Shown here: positions 30,232 to 41,254 of the stretch, piece after piece
Layout of the letters: each line of letters begins with the position of its first letter
How positions within the stretch are numbered: position 1 is the first letter of the stretch
From: Stenotrophomonas hibiscicola ATCC 19867
GTDB taxonomy: Bacteria > Pseudomonadota > Gammaproteobacteria > Xanthomonadales > Xanthomonadaceae
Assembly (NCBI RefSeq): GCF_000382065.1
Contig: NZ_KB907498.1
Coordinates: 626,714-690,713 of the forward strand
Length of the DNA stretch: 64,000 bases
Reading direction: 5' to 3'
Notes under the pieces: model-generated
The model's input: the letters and a program-made list of their open reading frames with translations, nothing else
What the model was told of the DNA's origin: nothing
The model's database searches: none
Program-made: the position numbers and the translations under genes

Positions 30232-31476
30232 TCAGCCCTGCCCGGCCAGCGCGCGCAGGGTAATACCGACGATGTAGGCCAGGTAGGTGCCGGTGGCATA
30301 GCCCATCGTGCCCAGCAGCACGCCCACCGGCGCCAGCGCCGGATGGAACGCGGCGGCCACCACCGGCGCCGAGGCCGGGCCACCGATGTTCGACTGCGAA
30401 CCGATGGCGAAATAGAAGAACGGCACCTTCAGCAGCTTGCCCAGGCACCACAGCAGCACGATGTGCACGGCGATCCAGATCAGGCCGAGCAGGAACAGCC
30501 ACGGGCGGTCCAGCAACGCCAGCAGATCCATCTGCATGCCGATGCAGGCGATTAGGAAGTACAGCAGCAACGAACCCAGACGCGAGGCACCCGCGCCTTC
30601 CAGGTTGCGTGCGCGGGTGAAACTCAGGCTCAGGCCCAGCGTGGTCGACAGCACCACCACCCACACGAACGGTGCGTCCAGGCTGAACTGCGCGGCCCAG
30701 CTGACATTTGCCTTGAACCACGCCGCCAAGGGCGCACCGATCGCGTGTGCCAGTCCGACGCCACCGAAGGCCACGGCCACGATCAGCATCAGATCGGTGA
30801 GGCTGGGAATGCGCTCATGCTCGGCCTGGAAGCGCGCGATGCGCTCCTTCAGTTCATCGATGGCCGAGGTATCGGCGCCACTGCGTGCATCGATCTTCGC
30901 CGCACGACCGGCGAGGAAGATCAGCGCCGCCATCCACACATAGCCGACACCCACGTCGACCACGGCGAACTGGCCGAATGTGGTCGCGTTGACGTCGAAC
31001 ACTTCGCGCATCGCCAGCATGTTGGCGCCACCACCGATCCAGCTGCCGGCCAACGCAGCCATGCCGGCCCAGGTGTCACCGGCCACGGTTTCCGGATGCA
31101 CGGCGCGCATCAGCAGGAAGGCCACGACCGCCCCGAGCATGATGCTGGCCGATGCCCCCAGGTACATCAGCACCAGCTTCGGGCCCAGCCGCAGGATGCC
31201 CTTGATGTCCACCGCCAGGGTCAGCAGGATCAGCGCCGCCGGCAGCAGGATGTCGCGTGCGATCGGGTTGTAGAGCCGGGTGTTCTGCCCGTCGATCAGG
31301 CCGACGGTGTTGTAGATGCCGGGAATCAGGTAGCACAGCAGCAGCGCCGGCACGAAGGTGTAGAAGCGTTTCCACAGGCCCTGCTCACGCGAGGCGGTCC
31401 AGAAAACGGCGCCGAGCGTGGCGGCGATCAAACCGAAGACGACGATGTCGTTCTGGATCAGGGCAGTCGAAGGCAT
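30232..31476 (-). CDS. DUF819-family membrane protein
   Basis: A 414-residue inner-membrane protein with about ten to eleven hydrophobic helices. Features of the DUF819 (YjcL-like) family are visible: LAGSWIGGGANMLAMREVF, DVGVGYVWMAALIF and, near the end, FFYFAIGSQSNIGGPASAPV. The family looks like a carrier fold (similar to CPA/sodium-solute exchangers), but no substrate is known. A hydrophilic loop near residues 195-220 is probably cytoplasmic. The ATG at 31474-31476 is chosen over the longer frame opening at 31662, which would run into repeat DNA. Probably monocistronic. Confidence 0.8.
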   Translation of the reverse strand: MPSTALIQNDIVVFGLIAATLGAVFWTASREQGLWKRFYTFVPALLLCYLIPGIYNTVGLIDGQNTRLYNPIARDILLPAALILLTLAVDIKGILRLGPKLVLMYLGASASIMLGAVVAFLLMRAVHPETVAGDTWAGMAALAGSWIGGGANMLAMREVFDVNATTFGQFAVVDVGVGYVWMAALIFLAGRAAKIDARSGADTSAIDELKERIARFQAEHERIPSLTDLMLIVAVAFGGVGLAHAIGAPLAAWFKANVSWAAQFSLDAPFVWVVVLSTTLGLSLSFTRARNLEGAGASRLGSLLLYFLIACIGMQMDLLALLDRPWLFLLGLIWIAVHIVLLWCLGKLLKVPFFYFAIGSQSNIGGPASAPVVAAAFHPALAPVGVLLGTMGYATGTYLAYIVGITLRALAGQG

Positions 31477-31488
31477 GCAGGCGCTCTT

Positions 31489-31553
31489 GTAGAGCCGGCC
31501 GCTGGCCGGCTGCTGTTGGCGGCAGATAAGGTGTGCCGACCAACGGTCGGCAC
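31489..31553. repeat. Two SMAG-like palindromes upstream of the DUF819 gene
   Basis: 31489-31513 begins GTAGAGCCGGCCGCTGGCC; 31533-31553 is GTGCCGACCAACGGTCGGCAC. They start 12 bp before the DUF819 start codon on its upstream side, so its promoter must lie within or beyond them. Confidence 0.75.
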
Positions 31554-31578
31554 CCACCGGTAAAGCAGATGGGTTGCG

Positions 31579-31600
31579 GCGCCGCCCTCCGGGGCGGCGC
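31579..31600 (-). terminator. Hairpin after the S9 peptidase gene
   Basis: Perfect 9-bp arms GCGCCGCCC/GGGCGGCGC (31579-31587, 31592-31600) with a four-base loop, 13 bp after the stop at 31614. No T-run on the minus strand. Confidence 0.5.
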
Positions 31601-31613
31601 TTCTGTTTCACCA

Positions 31614-33692
<2,079 letters not shown>

Positions 33693-33793
33693 CGGGGTCT
33701 CCGCAGGACGGCAAAAAACCGATGGTAGGCCCGCATGGCCGGGGCTGCCAAGGCCATCGGTCATGGCTGCAGGCGGGCAATCGCCATAAACAG

Positions 33794-33817
33794 CAAACCC
33801 CGCCGAAGCGGGGTTTG
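33794..33817 (-). terminator. Hairpin downstream of the OPT transporter
   Basis: A perfect 10-bp stem CAAACCCCGC/GCGGGGTTTG (33794-33803, 33808-33817) with loop CGAA. It follows the OPT stop (33900) after an SMAG pair and sits 100 bp before the S9 gene start; it could insulate the two genes. Confidence 0.55.
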
Positions 33818-33818
33818 C

Positions 33819-33893
33819 GGTACTGCCGGCCGCTGGCCGGCAACCAGGGGTATCACGGGATTCCGGGATTGCCGGCCAGCGGCCGGCACTACC
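33819..33893. repeat. SMAG repeat, inverted pair
   Basis: Plus unit 33819-33845 (head GGTACTGCC, one change from GGTAGTGCC) and minus unit 33869-33893. They occupy the space directly after the OPT stop codon. Confidence 0.85.
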
Positions 33894-33899
33894 CGTCCC

Positions 33900-35864
33900 T
33901 TACGCCTTGGCGTACTTGCCGGTGCGGTAGATCAGCCAGCCGACCAGGAACAGCACGGCCAGGCCGATCCACTGTGCGCCCGGCAGGTGGAACGGCACGG
34001 CCAGCACATCGGCGCGGCTGCTGACCACGATCGGAATCGCGATGGCGATGCCCATCAGTGCCTCACCGGTGATCAGGCCGGCGGCAAACAGCACGCCCGG
34101 CTTGTGCACGCGGTCGCGGCCTTCTTCGTCATCGGCGCGCACCCTGTGGAAGCGCTCGACCAGATGGGCGATCAGGCCGCCGAGGAAGATCGGCACCATC
34201 AGTTCCAGCGGCAGGTAGATGCCGATGGCGGCGGCCAGCACCGGCACGCGGAAGCGCGCGTTGCGGGACTTCAGCCAGCTGTCGAAGGCGATGATGGCAG
34301 CGCCGACCACAGCACCGATGCCGATGAAGGTCCACGGCAGTTCACCTCCGAACAGGCCCTTGGCCACCGAGGCCATCAGGTTGGCCTGCGGCGCAGCCAG
34401 CGCGTTCGGGTGCAGCTCGGACTTCACGCCGATGCCGTAGGCAGTGGCCAGCAGGTTCAGTACCGGGGCCATGATCAGCGCGCACGAGAACGCACCGATG
34501 CCCAGCATCAGCTGCTGCTTCCACGGGGTGGCACCGACGATGTAACCGGCCTTGAGGTCCTGCAGGTTGTCACCACCGACCGCAGCGGCACAGCACACCA
34601 CCGCACCGATCATGATCGCGGCCACCGCGCCCAGCGGCGCCCCGCCGGCACCGACCGGCTTGAGGCCGTCAGCGCCCAGCAGCACGACCAGCACGGCCGA
34701 GGCGAACAGGATGGTGGAGATGGTGATGCCCGAGACCGGGTTGTTGGACGAACCGATCAGGCCGGCCAGGTAGGCCGAGACCGACACGAACAGGAAGCCG
34801 GCGACGATCATGATGAGGGTCATCGGGATCGACACGTGCCACTGGCCGACGATGGCCTGGTACAGGGCCAGCAGCGGCAGCACGAACGCCACCAGGGCAA
34901 CCAGCATCCACTTCATCGGCAGGTCGCGCTCGGTATGCGCCAGCACCGGGCCACCGCTCTTGCGGGCGGCGGCAAAGCCGCTCTTGACGCCGTTGAGCAG
35001 CGACTTGCGCAGCGAGATCAGGGTCCAGATGCCACCGATCAGCATCGCGCCGACACCCAGGTAGCGCATCTTCGCGCCCCAGATGGCGAACGCCGCCTCG
35101 GTGGACGAAGCCGCGGCAACCGACGCGGCCAGCGCCAAATCGGTGTTCATGAAGAACGCCTGGTAGATCGGGATGGCGATGTGCCAGGTCAGGATCGAAC
35201 CGGACACCACCACGATGCCGACGTTGAGGCCGACGATGTAGCCCACGCCCAGCAACGCCGGTGACAGGTTGGTACCGATGAAGGCGGTGACCTTGGAGCT
35301 GCCGACATAGGCCGAGGTGGCCCAGGCATCAGGAATCAGGCGCATGCCGCTTTCCGCGGCCAGCTTGACGAAGGCGCCGATCACCGCCGACAGGCCGAGG
35401 ATCTTCAGGCCCGGGCCCGGGTTCTCGCCGGCCTTGAGCACTTCGGCCGCCGCCTTGCCTTCCGGGAACGGCAGCGGGTCTTCGACGATCATCGAACGGC
35501 GCAGCGGCACCGAGAACAGCACGCCCAGCAGGCCGCCGAGGCCGGCGATGCCCAGCACCCACCAGTACTTGAAGTCCGGCCAGTAGCCCATGATCACCAG
35601 CGCGGGGATGGTGAAGATCACGCCGGCGGCGATCGACGAACCGGCCGAAGCGCCGGTCTGCACGATGTTGTTTTCAAGGATGGAGCCACCGCCCAGCAGG
35701 CGCAGCACGCCCATGGAAATCACCGCGGCGGGAATGGCGGTGGCGATGGTCAGGCCTGCGAACAGGCCGAGGTAGGCGTTTGCGGCCGACAGCACCACCG
35801 CCAGCACGATGGCCAGGGCCACTGCGCGGAAGGTGAGCTGCTTGGGCGCAGCGTCGTGGTTCAT
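33900..35864 (-). CDS. OPT-family oligopeptide transporter
   Basis: A 654-residue inner-membrane protein with about 15 hydrophobic helices, typical of the OPT (YSL/oligopeptide) family in bacteria. Recognisable segments include FSVPLRRSMIVEDPLPFPEG, the cytoplasmic loop with EGKAAAEVLKAGE, and AAVGGDNLQDLKAGYIVGAT. OPT carriers import peptides or metal chelates with protons. The ATG at 35862-35864 has AGGGG upstream and gives MNHDAAPKQLTFRAV; an ATG six codons earlier is possible. It lies among two S9 peptidases and a POT carrier, supporting a peptide-import role. Substrate unproven. Confidence 0.9.
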   Translation of the reverse strand: MNHDAAPKQLTFRAVALAIVLAVVLSAANAYLGLFAGLTIATAIPAAVISMGVLRLLGGGSILENNIVQTGASAGSSIAAGVIFTIPALVIMGYWPDFKYWWVLGIAGLGGLLGVLFSVPLRRSMIVEDPLPFPEGKAAAEVLKAGENPGPGLKILGLSAVIGAFVKLAAESGMRLIPDAWATSAYVGSSKVTAFIGTNLSPALLGVGYIVGLNVGIVVVSGSILTWHIAIPIYQAFFMNTDLALAASVAAASSTEAAFAIWGAKMRYLGVGAMLIGGIWTLISLRKSLLNGVKSGFAAARKSGGPVLAHTERDLPMKWMLVALVAFVLPLLALYQAIVGQWHVSIPMTLIMIVAGFLFVSVSAYLAGLIGSSNNPVSGITISTILFASAVLVVLLGADGLKPVGAGGAPLGAVAAIMIGAVVCCAAAVGGDNLQDLKAGYIVGATPWKQQLMLGIGAFSCALIMAPVLNLLATAYGIGVKSELHPNALAAPQANLMASVAKGLFGGELPWTFIGIGAVVGAAIIAFDSWLKSRNARFRVPVLAAAIGIYLPLELMVPIFLGGLIAHLVERFHRVRADDEEGRDRVHKPGVLFAAGLITGEALMGIAIAIPIVVSSRADVLAVPFHLPGAQWIGLAVLFLVGWLIYRTGKYAKA

Positions 35865-36022
35865 GGAAGCCCCTGCTGGCAAAAAATCCCTGCCACGCTA
35901 GCGTTCAGGACAGATCAAGTCCAGCGTGCCAAAGGATGGGGGCGTGTGCTGCAGCGCAATGGGCCAGTACGTGGACCGGCAATCGACCGACCCGGCAAAG
36001 TCCGGTTGGGCACACAGCAAAT

Positions 36023-36035
36023 GATATGTTATATC
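36023..36035. promoter_or_regulatory. AT-rich inverted repeat before the DUF1624-like gene
   Basis: GATAT and ATATC around GTT in an otherwise GC-rich 200-bp gap between the divergent OPT and DUF1624-like genes. It overlaps the likely -10 (TATATC). It could be an operator or just the promoter. Confidence 0.3.
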
Positions 36036-36064
36036 TTAATGCTACCTTGTTGTTACTGCATCGC

Positions 36065-37213
36065 ATGCCCCCTTCCCCCTCCCCTCGCCTGGCCTCCATC
36101 GACCAGCTGCGCGGCACCGTGATGCTGTTGATGTTGCTCGACCACGTGCGCGAGACCTTCTTCCTGCAGCACCAGGTGAGCGACCCGATGGACGCGGCGA
36201 CGGTCTCCCCTGCGCTGTTCACCTGCCGTCTGCTGGCGCACCTGTGCGCGCCCGTGTTCGTCCTGTTGACCGGTCTTTCGGCCTGGCTGTACGGCCAGCG
36301 CCAGGCGGATCCGCGCCGGGCCACGTCCGCCTTCCTGCTCAAGCGCGGCCTGTTCCTGGTCGTGCTGGAAATGACCCTGGTGAACTTCGCCTGGACCTTC
36401 CAGCTGCCGCCGGACACGCTGTACCTGCAGGTGATCTGGGCCATCGGCCTGAGCATGATCGCGCTGGCCGGCCTGTTGTGGCTGCCCCGTCCCGTCCTGC
36501 TGGTGGCCGCGGTCGCGGTGGTGGCCGGGCACAACGTGTTCGACAACGTACGGCTGCAGGGCAATGGCCTGCTGCCGGTGCTGTGGAAAGTGCTGCATCA
36601 GCGCGACTGGATCGAGGCCGGCGTGCTGCGACTGCGCACCTCCTATCCGGTGCTGCCGTGGATCGGGGTGATCGCACTGGGCTACCTGATGGGGCCGTGG
36701 TTCGGTCGCGAGCGCGCGCCAGAGCAGCGCCAGCGCTGGCTGCTGTGGGCAGGCATCGGCGCGCTGGCCCTGTTCGCACTGCTGCGGTTCGCCAACCAGT
36801 ACGGGGATGCATCGTGGCAGTACCAGACCACCACGCTGCGCACCTGGCTGAGCATCCTCAACATCACCAAGTACCCGCCGTCATTGCAGTTCCTGCTGCT
36901 GACCCTGGGCGTGGGCCTGCTGTTGCTGCGCCTGTACGAATGGCCGCCCCTGGCGCTTGCGCTGCGCCCGCTGGCCGATATCGGCGCCGCGCCGATGTTC
37001 TTCTACCTGCTGCACCTGTATGTGCTGAAGGGGCTGTACCTGGCCGCGCAGGCGATCTGGGGACCGACGCACGGTGACCTGTACGCACTGGATTCGGTGA
37101 CCGGCCTGCTGCTGGTGGCCTGTGCGCTGGCGGTGGTGCTGTACCCACCGACGCGGGCCTTCGCGCGGTTCAAAGCGCGAAGGCGCGATCTGCCGTGGTT
37201 GCGATACCTGTGA
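36065..37213 (+). CDS. DUF1624-like membrane acyltransferase homologue
   Basis: A 382-residue membrane protein with about ten helices. The N-terminus LASIDQLRGTVMLLMLLDHV matches the start of the DUF1624/heparan-alpha-glucosaminide N-acetyltransferase-like and OpgC-like families (a conserved D-x-x-RG followed by a helix with DH). Later segments RTSYPVLPWIGVIALGYLMG and IGAAPMFFYLLHLYVLKGLY also fit. The likely activity is transmembrane acyl transfer to a periplasmic sugar, but the acceptor is unknown. The ATG at 36065 is chosen; no strong ribosome-binding site is visible. It is divergent from the OPT gene and is 79 nt upstream of the POT gene, which has its own promoter. Confidence 0.75.
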   Translation: MPPSPSPRLASIDQLRGTVMLLMLLDHVRETFFLQHQVSDPMDAATVSPALFTCRLLAHLCAPVFVLLTGLSAWLYGQRQADPRRATSAFLLKRGLFLVVLEMTLVNFAWTFQLPPDTLYLQVIWAIGLSMIALAGLLWLPRPVLLVAAVAVVAGHNVFDNVRLQGNGLLPVLWKVLHQRDWIEAGVLRLRTSYPVLPWIGVIALGYLMGPWFGRERAPEQRQRWLLWAGIGALALFALLRFANQYGDASWQYQTTTLRTWLSILNITKYPPSLQFLLLTLGVGLLLLRLYEWPPLALALRPLADIGAAPMFFYLLHLYVLKGLYLAAQAIWGPTHGDLYALDSVTGLLLVACALAVVLYPPTRAFARFKARRRDLPWLRYL

Positions 37214-37280
37214 TCGCCCAGACCAGTCCGGCAATCCACGCATGGCGTGGATCCACTGAAAGCGGATCGGGCCACAGGCC

Positions 37281-37286
37281 TATAAT
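37281..37286 (+). promoter_or_regulatory. -10 box of the POT gene, leaderless arrangement
   Basis: A perfect TATAAT ends 7 nt before the A of the ATG at 37293. CTGAAA at 37256-37261 is a weak -35 at a 19-nt spacing. No ribosome-binding site is present in the short gap. Confidence 0.55.
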
Positions 37287-37292
37287 TCCGCG

Positions 37293-39047
37293 ATGAATTC
37301 CACCGCTATCGCTTCCGACGATTTCCTGGGCCACCCCAAGGGCGTCTACGTCTGCTTCTTCACTGAAATGTGGGAGCGCTTCTCCTTCTACGGCATGAAG
37401 GCGCTGCTGCTGCTGTACCTGACCAAATACCACCTGTTCGGCGACAAGGCCGGCCTGGACCTGCTCGGCGCCTACGGCGGCCTGGTGTACTGCATCCCGG
37501 TGTTCGGCGGCATGCTGGCCGACCGCTGGCTGGGCATGCGCCGGGCGGTGCTGTTCGGCGGCATCCTGCTGGTGCTCGGCCACCTCGGCATGGCCTTCGA
37601 GGGCCATGCAGCCTACCGGGTGAACGGCGAAGTGGTGCGCGACACCTCGGCACTGGCGGTGACCTACCTGTCGCTGGCGCTGATCATCATGGGCGTCGGC
37701 TTCCTCAAGCCGAACATCTCCACCATCGTCGGCAAGCTGTACGCCAAGGACGATCCGCGCCGCGATTCGGGCTTCTCGCTGTTCTACGCCGGCATCAACC
37801 TCGGTGCGCTGTTCTCATCGCTGGTGTGCGGCTTCCTTGGTGAGGCCTACGGCTGGAAGTATGGATTCGGTGCGGCCGGCGTCGGCATGCTGGCCGGCCT
37901 GGCAATGTTCCTGTGGGGCCAGAAATACCTGCAGGGCCACGCCGAACCGCCGCAGCCGGCAGCGCTGAAACAGAAGGTGCTGGGCCTGCCGCGCGAATGG
38001 CTGATCTACCTGTGCGCGGTGCTCGGTGTGCTGCCGGTCGCCTGGCTGATGTGGGCCGCCGGCAATGGCGCGTTCGCGCTGGGCGGTGAAATCAGCCTGG
38101 CGCTGATGCTGATGCTGGTGGTGCTGGGCGGCGTGCTGGTCTGGTTCGCCTGGTTCACCGGCACGAAATGCACGCCGGTGCAGCGTCAGCAGATGATCGC
38201 GCTGATGGTGCTGATCTTCATGGCGCTGGTGTTCTTCACGATGTACGAGCAGTCCTACGGCTCGTGGGTGACCTTCACCGACCGCCTGCTGACCAAGGAC
38301 ATCGTGCCCTCGCTGGTGATCACCGGCGGCACGCCGCTGCCGTGGTCGATTCTCTCGCTGCTGCTGGCACCGCTCGGCTTCGTGGTCAGCGCGCGCCTGT
38401 CGGAACGGCGCCCGGGCTCGGCTGCGCCGCGCACGTTCTTCGCCGCCATCGTCGTGCTGATGCTGGTGCTGCTGGTGCGCGACTGCCTGGTGATCCCGCA
38501 GACCGCAGGCTCGCTGACCTACCTGGGTGGCCTGTTCCTGGTGCTGCTGGCACCGGCCTTCGCCGCACTGTGGACGTGGATGGACCGCCGCGGCTGGGAA
38601 CCGGGCAAGCCGGTCAAATCGGCCTGGGGTCTGGTGATCGGCGCGCTGTCGTTCGTGCCGCTGGCACTGGCCGCACAGCAGGTCGGCGCTACCGGCGAGA
38701 TGGCCAGTGTGTGGTGGCTGGTGCTGGCCTACTTCCTGCTGGCCAGTGGCGAGATGTGCCTGTCGCCGGTCGGCCTGTCGGCGGTCACCCAGTTGGCCGT
38801 GCCGCGGGTGATGAGCCTGATGATGGGCACCTGGTTCCTCGCCACCGCCTTCTCGGAGACGCTGGCCGCGCTGTTCGGCAAGCTGGCCGCGATCGAGGTG
38901 CCGGAAGGCGAATCGCTGGACATGGTGGCCGCCGCCGGCGCCTATGCGCACCTGTTCTGGCTGCTGATGTGGATCGGCTTGGGCTGTGCGCTGGCCGCCT
39001 TCATTGCCGCGCCGCTGCTGAAGAAGATGATGCACGGGGTCAAGTAA
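37293..39047 (+). CDS. POT/PTR-family proton-dependent oligopeptide transporter
   Basis: A 584-residue inner-membrane carrier of di/tripeptides. Family motifs are clear: FFTEMWERFSFYGMKALLL in helix 1 (the ExxER-type motif), GGMLADRWLGMRRAVLFGG between helices 2 and 3, and FSLFYAGINLGALFSSLVCG in helix 5 (the PTR2 signature). About 14 helices are expected. Transcription probably starts at the ATG itself. It is convergent with the second S9 peptidase and shares a hairpin end with it. Substrate by family: small peptides with protons. Confidence 0.93.
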   Translation: MNSTAIASDDFLGHPKGVYVCFFTEMWERFSFYGMKALLLLYLTKYHLFGDKAGLDLLGAYGGLVYCIPVFGGMLADRWLGMRRAVLFGGILLVLGHLGMAFEGHAAYRVNGEVVRDTSALAVTYLSLALIIMGVGFLKPNISTIVGKLYAKDDPRRDSGFSLFYAGINLGALFSSLVCGFLGEAYGWKYGFGAAGVGMLAGLAMFLWGQKYLQGHAEPPQPAALKQKVLGLPREWLIYLCAVLGVLPVAWLMWAAGNGAFALGGEISLALMLMLVVLGGVLVWFAWFTGTKCTPVQRQQMIALMVLIFMALVFFTMYEQSYGSWVTFTDRLLTKDIVPSLVITGGTPLPWSILSLLLAPLGFVVSARLSERRPGSAAPRTFFAAIVVLMLVLLVRDCLVIPQTAGSLTYLGGLFLVLLAPAFAALWTWMDRRGWEPGKPVKSAWGLVIGALSFVPLALAAQQVGATGEMASVWWLVLAYFLLASGEMCLSPVGLSAVTQLAVPRVMSLMMGTWFLATAFSETLAALFGKLAAIEVPEGESLDMVAAAGAYAHLFWLLMWIGLGCALAAFIAAPLLKKMMHGVK

Positions 39048-39070
39048 GCCCGGTGCAGGCGAAATCCGGG

Positions 39071-39093
39071 GCGGCGGATCGATCATCCGCCGC
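39071..39093. terminator. Convergent hairpin between POT and S9 genes
   Basis: Perfect 9-bp arms GCGGCGGAT/ATCCGCCGC (39071-39079, 39085-39093) with a five-base loop. No T-run, but it is centred in the 57-bp convergent gap. Confidence 0.5.
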
Positions 39094-39104
39094 TCCCGGC
39101 GTGC

Positions 39105-41087
39105 TCAGGGCGCGCTGCTCTTTTCCGCAGGCGCGGCCTGCGCGGCCACCTGTCCCCCCAGGCTGCGCGAGAGGAAGGCCAGCAACCTGCTGTAGTACGT
39201 GCGTTGGTTGGCAGGCGAATAGAAGCCATGCCCTTCGTTCCTGACGTACAGGGTTTCCACCGGCGAACCCGCCTTCTTCAATGCCGCTTCCATGCGTTCG
39301 CTGTGCACGATCGGCGCACGCTGGTCCTGGCCACCTGCGGCCAGGAATACCGGCACCCGTACCTGCGCAGCCAGATTCACCGGGGAACGCTCTGCCAGAT
39401 CCTTGGGCGATCCCAGCCAGTTGCGCAGGTAGGCCAGGCCTGACTCATCACTCTGGATATCTCCGCGGGCGTACATCAACGGCAGATCGTAGATGCCGAC
39501 GTAGCCGGCCGCGCACTGATAGAGGCCTGGTTCGCGCACCGCCCCCATCATTGCCGCATAGGCACCGTAACTGGCCCCATAGATGCAGATGCGGTTCTTG
39601 TCGGCTACGCCCTGGTCGATCGCCCACCGCGTGGCATCGGTGACGTCATCCTGCATCGACAGCCCCCATTGCTTGCGCGCAGCCTGCATGTGGGCCCGGC
39701 CATAGCCGGAAGATCCGCGGAAATTCACCTGCAACACCGCATAGCCTGCCGCCGCCAGCATCTGTGCCTCGGTGTCGTAGGTGCCATCGTCGGCAACGCC
39801 GATCGGGCCTCCGTGTGGCACCACTACCATCGGCAGCGCACGGGCCTCGTGGCCATGCGGGACGGTAAGGAAACCATGCAGCGGACGCCCGTCACGCGCC
39901 TTCAGGCTGATCGGACGCACCTGCGCGGCCAGCGCAGGGTCGATCCAGTCGCTGCGGCTGATCAGGTGCCGAGCACTCTTGGCCACCGTGTCATAGAGAT
40001 AGAAATCGCCTGGGTTGCTGCCTGACCAGGTTTCCACCAGCACCGTCCTGCCATCGCGCGTGCTGGAGGTGATGTAGACCGCTCCGCCCAGGCCCGCTTC
40101 GAGGCTGCGGTAAAGGCGGGCTTCGTCCGAGGCATCATCGAAGAATGCCGTTCGCGGCGCACTGCCAAGGAACAGTGCCCCGACCGGCACGCGGCTGCCG
40201 GGGCGCCGGATGATGCGCGCCGGGTCGGCGCTCTCATCGCGCAGCACGGTGCGTCGTTCATTGCTCTGGGGGTCCCAGCTGACAATGACATCGGGTCCGT
40301 CTGCCTGCTCGACCTGCAGGTACGCCAGGCGACCGTCGGCCGAGAAGCCGAGGGGCAGCTCGATGCGCTTGCTCAGGGATTCATCGTTGAGCAGGATCCA
40401 GTCGCTGTTGCTGCCTGTGCGGTAGTAGAGCTTCTGCGTGCCATCGGTAACGACAGCGCGCGCGAAACGCACCTCACCCTGCTCATCGATCGTGAAGTCC
40501 GCATCGGGGATGGGAGCCCGTGCCACCGCATTGCGGCGACCGGTGATCACGTCCATGCGCTCGACCTGTGCATGCGAACTGCCGACCAGCGGGATTACCG
40601 TCACCAGTGCGTTGCGGTCGTCGTCCTTGAGTTCATCACTGAGGTACGCGGCCACCAGGCCCGCCGGCTTGACCTTGATGTTGGTACCCAGGCTCTGGTC
40701 GGCGACCCGGTAACCCACCAGCAGCTCGCCGCCCTTGCCATTGGCATTGATGCCGAACAATTCGCCAGTCGGCGTCGGCCGCTCCAGCACCCCGAACTTC
40801 TGTGCCATGCCGACCAGAAGCCGCTCGTTGCTGACCCAGTCGAAGGTGTGGGCGTGATCGTTGCGGGGCGGGCGGAAGCTGCCCACCATCTTCATGTCGG
40901 CAATGCGGTAGATCGCCAATGCGGTCCCGGCCTCCAGCGGAACCGTCGCGGCGATGTACTCGCCCCCCGGTGAAATCTTGATGTCGGTAAACGACTCCTG
41001 CCGCAGATAGCGATCCAGGTCCAGCGTCGCCGCCGATGCTCCGCCCACAACCGCTCCCAGCAGTACAGCAAGCACAATCCTGCGCAT
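39105..41087 (-). CDS. Secreted S9-family peptidase (second copy)
   Basis: A 660-residue exported peptidase, distinct from the one at 31614-33692. The signal peptide is MRRIVLAVLLGAVVGGASAA. A propeller-like region follows, then the catalytic domain with Ser506 in GASYGAYAAM, upstream VVPHGGPIGV and FRGSSGYGRAH, and the later AAGGQDQRAP (Asp) and NEGHGFY (His). The G-A-S-Y-G-A variant differs from the GASYGG of the first copy. The ATG at 41085-41087 has GGGGGAAGG upstream. A CCGGACA-CCC-TGTCCGG hairpin lies in its leader (41105-41121). Confidence 0.9.
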   Translation of the reverse strand: MRRIVLAVLLGAVVGGASAATLDLDRYLRQESFTDIKISPGGEYIAATVPLEAGTALAIYRIADMKMVGSFRPPRNDHAHTFDWVSNERLLVGMAQKFGVLERPTPTGELFGINANGKGGELLVGYRVADQSLGTNIKVKPAGLVAAYLSDELKDDDRNALVTVIPLVGSSHAQVERMDVITGRRNAVARAPIPDADFTIDEQGEVRFARAVVTDGTQKLYYRTGSNSDWILLNDESLSKRIELPLGFSADGRLAYLQVEQADGPDVIVSWDPQSNERRTVLRDESADPARIIRRPGSRVPVGALFLGSAPRTAFFDDASDEARLYRSLEAGLGGAVYITSSTRDGRTVLVETWSGSNPGDFYLYDTVAKSARHLISRSDWIDPALAAQVRPISLKARDGRPLHGFLTVPHGHEARALPMVVVPHGGPIGVADDGTYDTEAQMLAAAGYAVLQVNFRGSSGYGRAHMQAARKQWGLSMQDDVTDATRWAIDQGVADKNRICIYGASYGAYAAMMGAVREPGLYQCAAGYVGIYDLPLMYARGDIQSDESGLAYLRNWLGSPKDLAERSPVNLAAQVRVPVFLAAGGQDQRAPIVHSERMEAALKKAGSPVETLYVRNEGHGFYSPANQRTYYSRLLAFLSRSLGGQVAAQAAPAEKSSAP

Positions 41088-41104
41088 CCTTCCCCCATGG
41101 AAAA

Positions 41105-41121
41105 CCGGACACCCTGTCCGG
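41105..41121. promoter_or_regulatory. Hairpin in the leader of the second S9 gene
   Basis: CCGGACA and TGTCCGG, perfect 7-bp arms around CCC, 18 bp before the start codon on the upstream side. Could be an operator or an RNA hairpin close to the ribosome-binding site. Confidence 0.35.
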
Positions 41122-41166
41122 ATGCACGATTCTAGGCACGTGACCGTTTGCCGCGCCACATCGGCA

Positions 41167-41200
41167 GAAAAAACGAAGGCACCGTTGCCGGTGCCGTCGT
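41167..41200 (-). terminator. Intrinsic terminator of argO
   Basis: On the minus strand a 7-bp core stem (41178-41184 with 41189-41195), extended by four more pairs after one mismatch, is followed by a run of six T (41167-41172 read as A on plus). It lies 55 bp after the argO stop. Confidence 0.75.
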
Positions 41201-41254
41201 TACCACTACCTTGGAGAGAGAGTCAGGACGTGGGTTCGGGGGGCATGCGCCGGG

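Noticed and set aside
33735..35264. 509-codon frame opposite the OPT transporter
   Set aside because: Gln/His/Asp-rich antisense translation without domains, starting inside repeat DNA.
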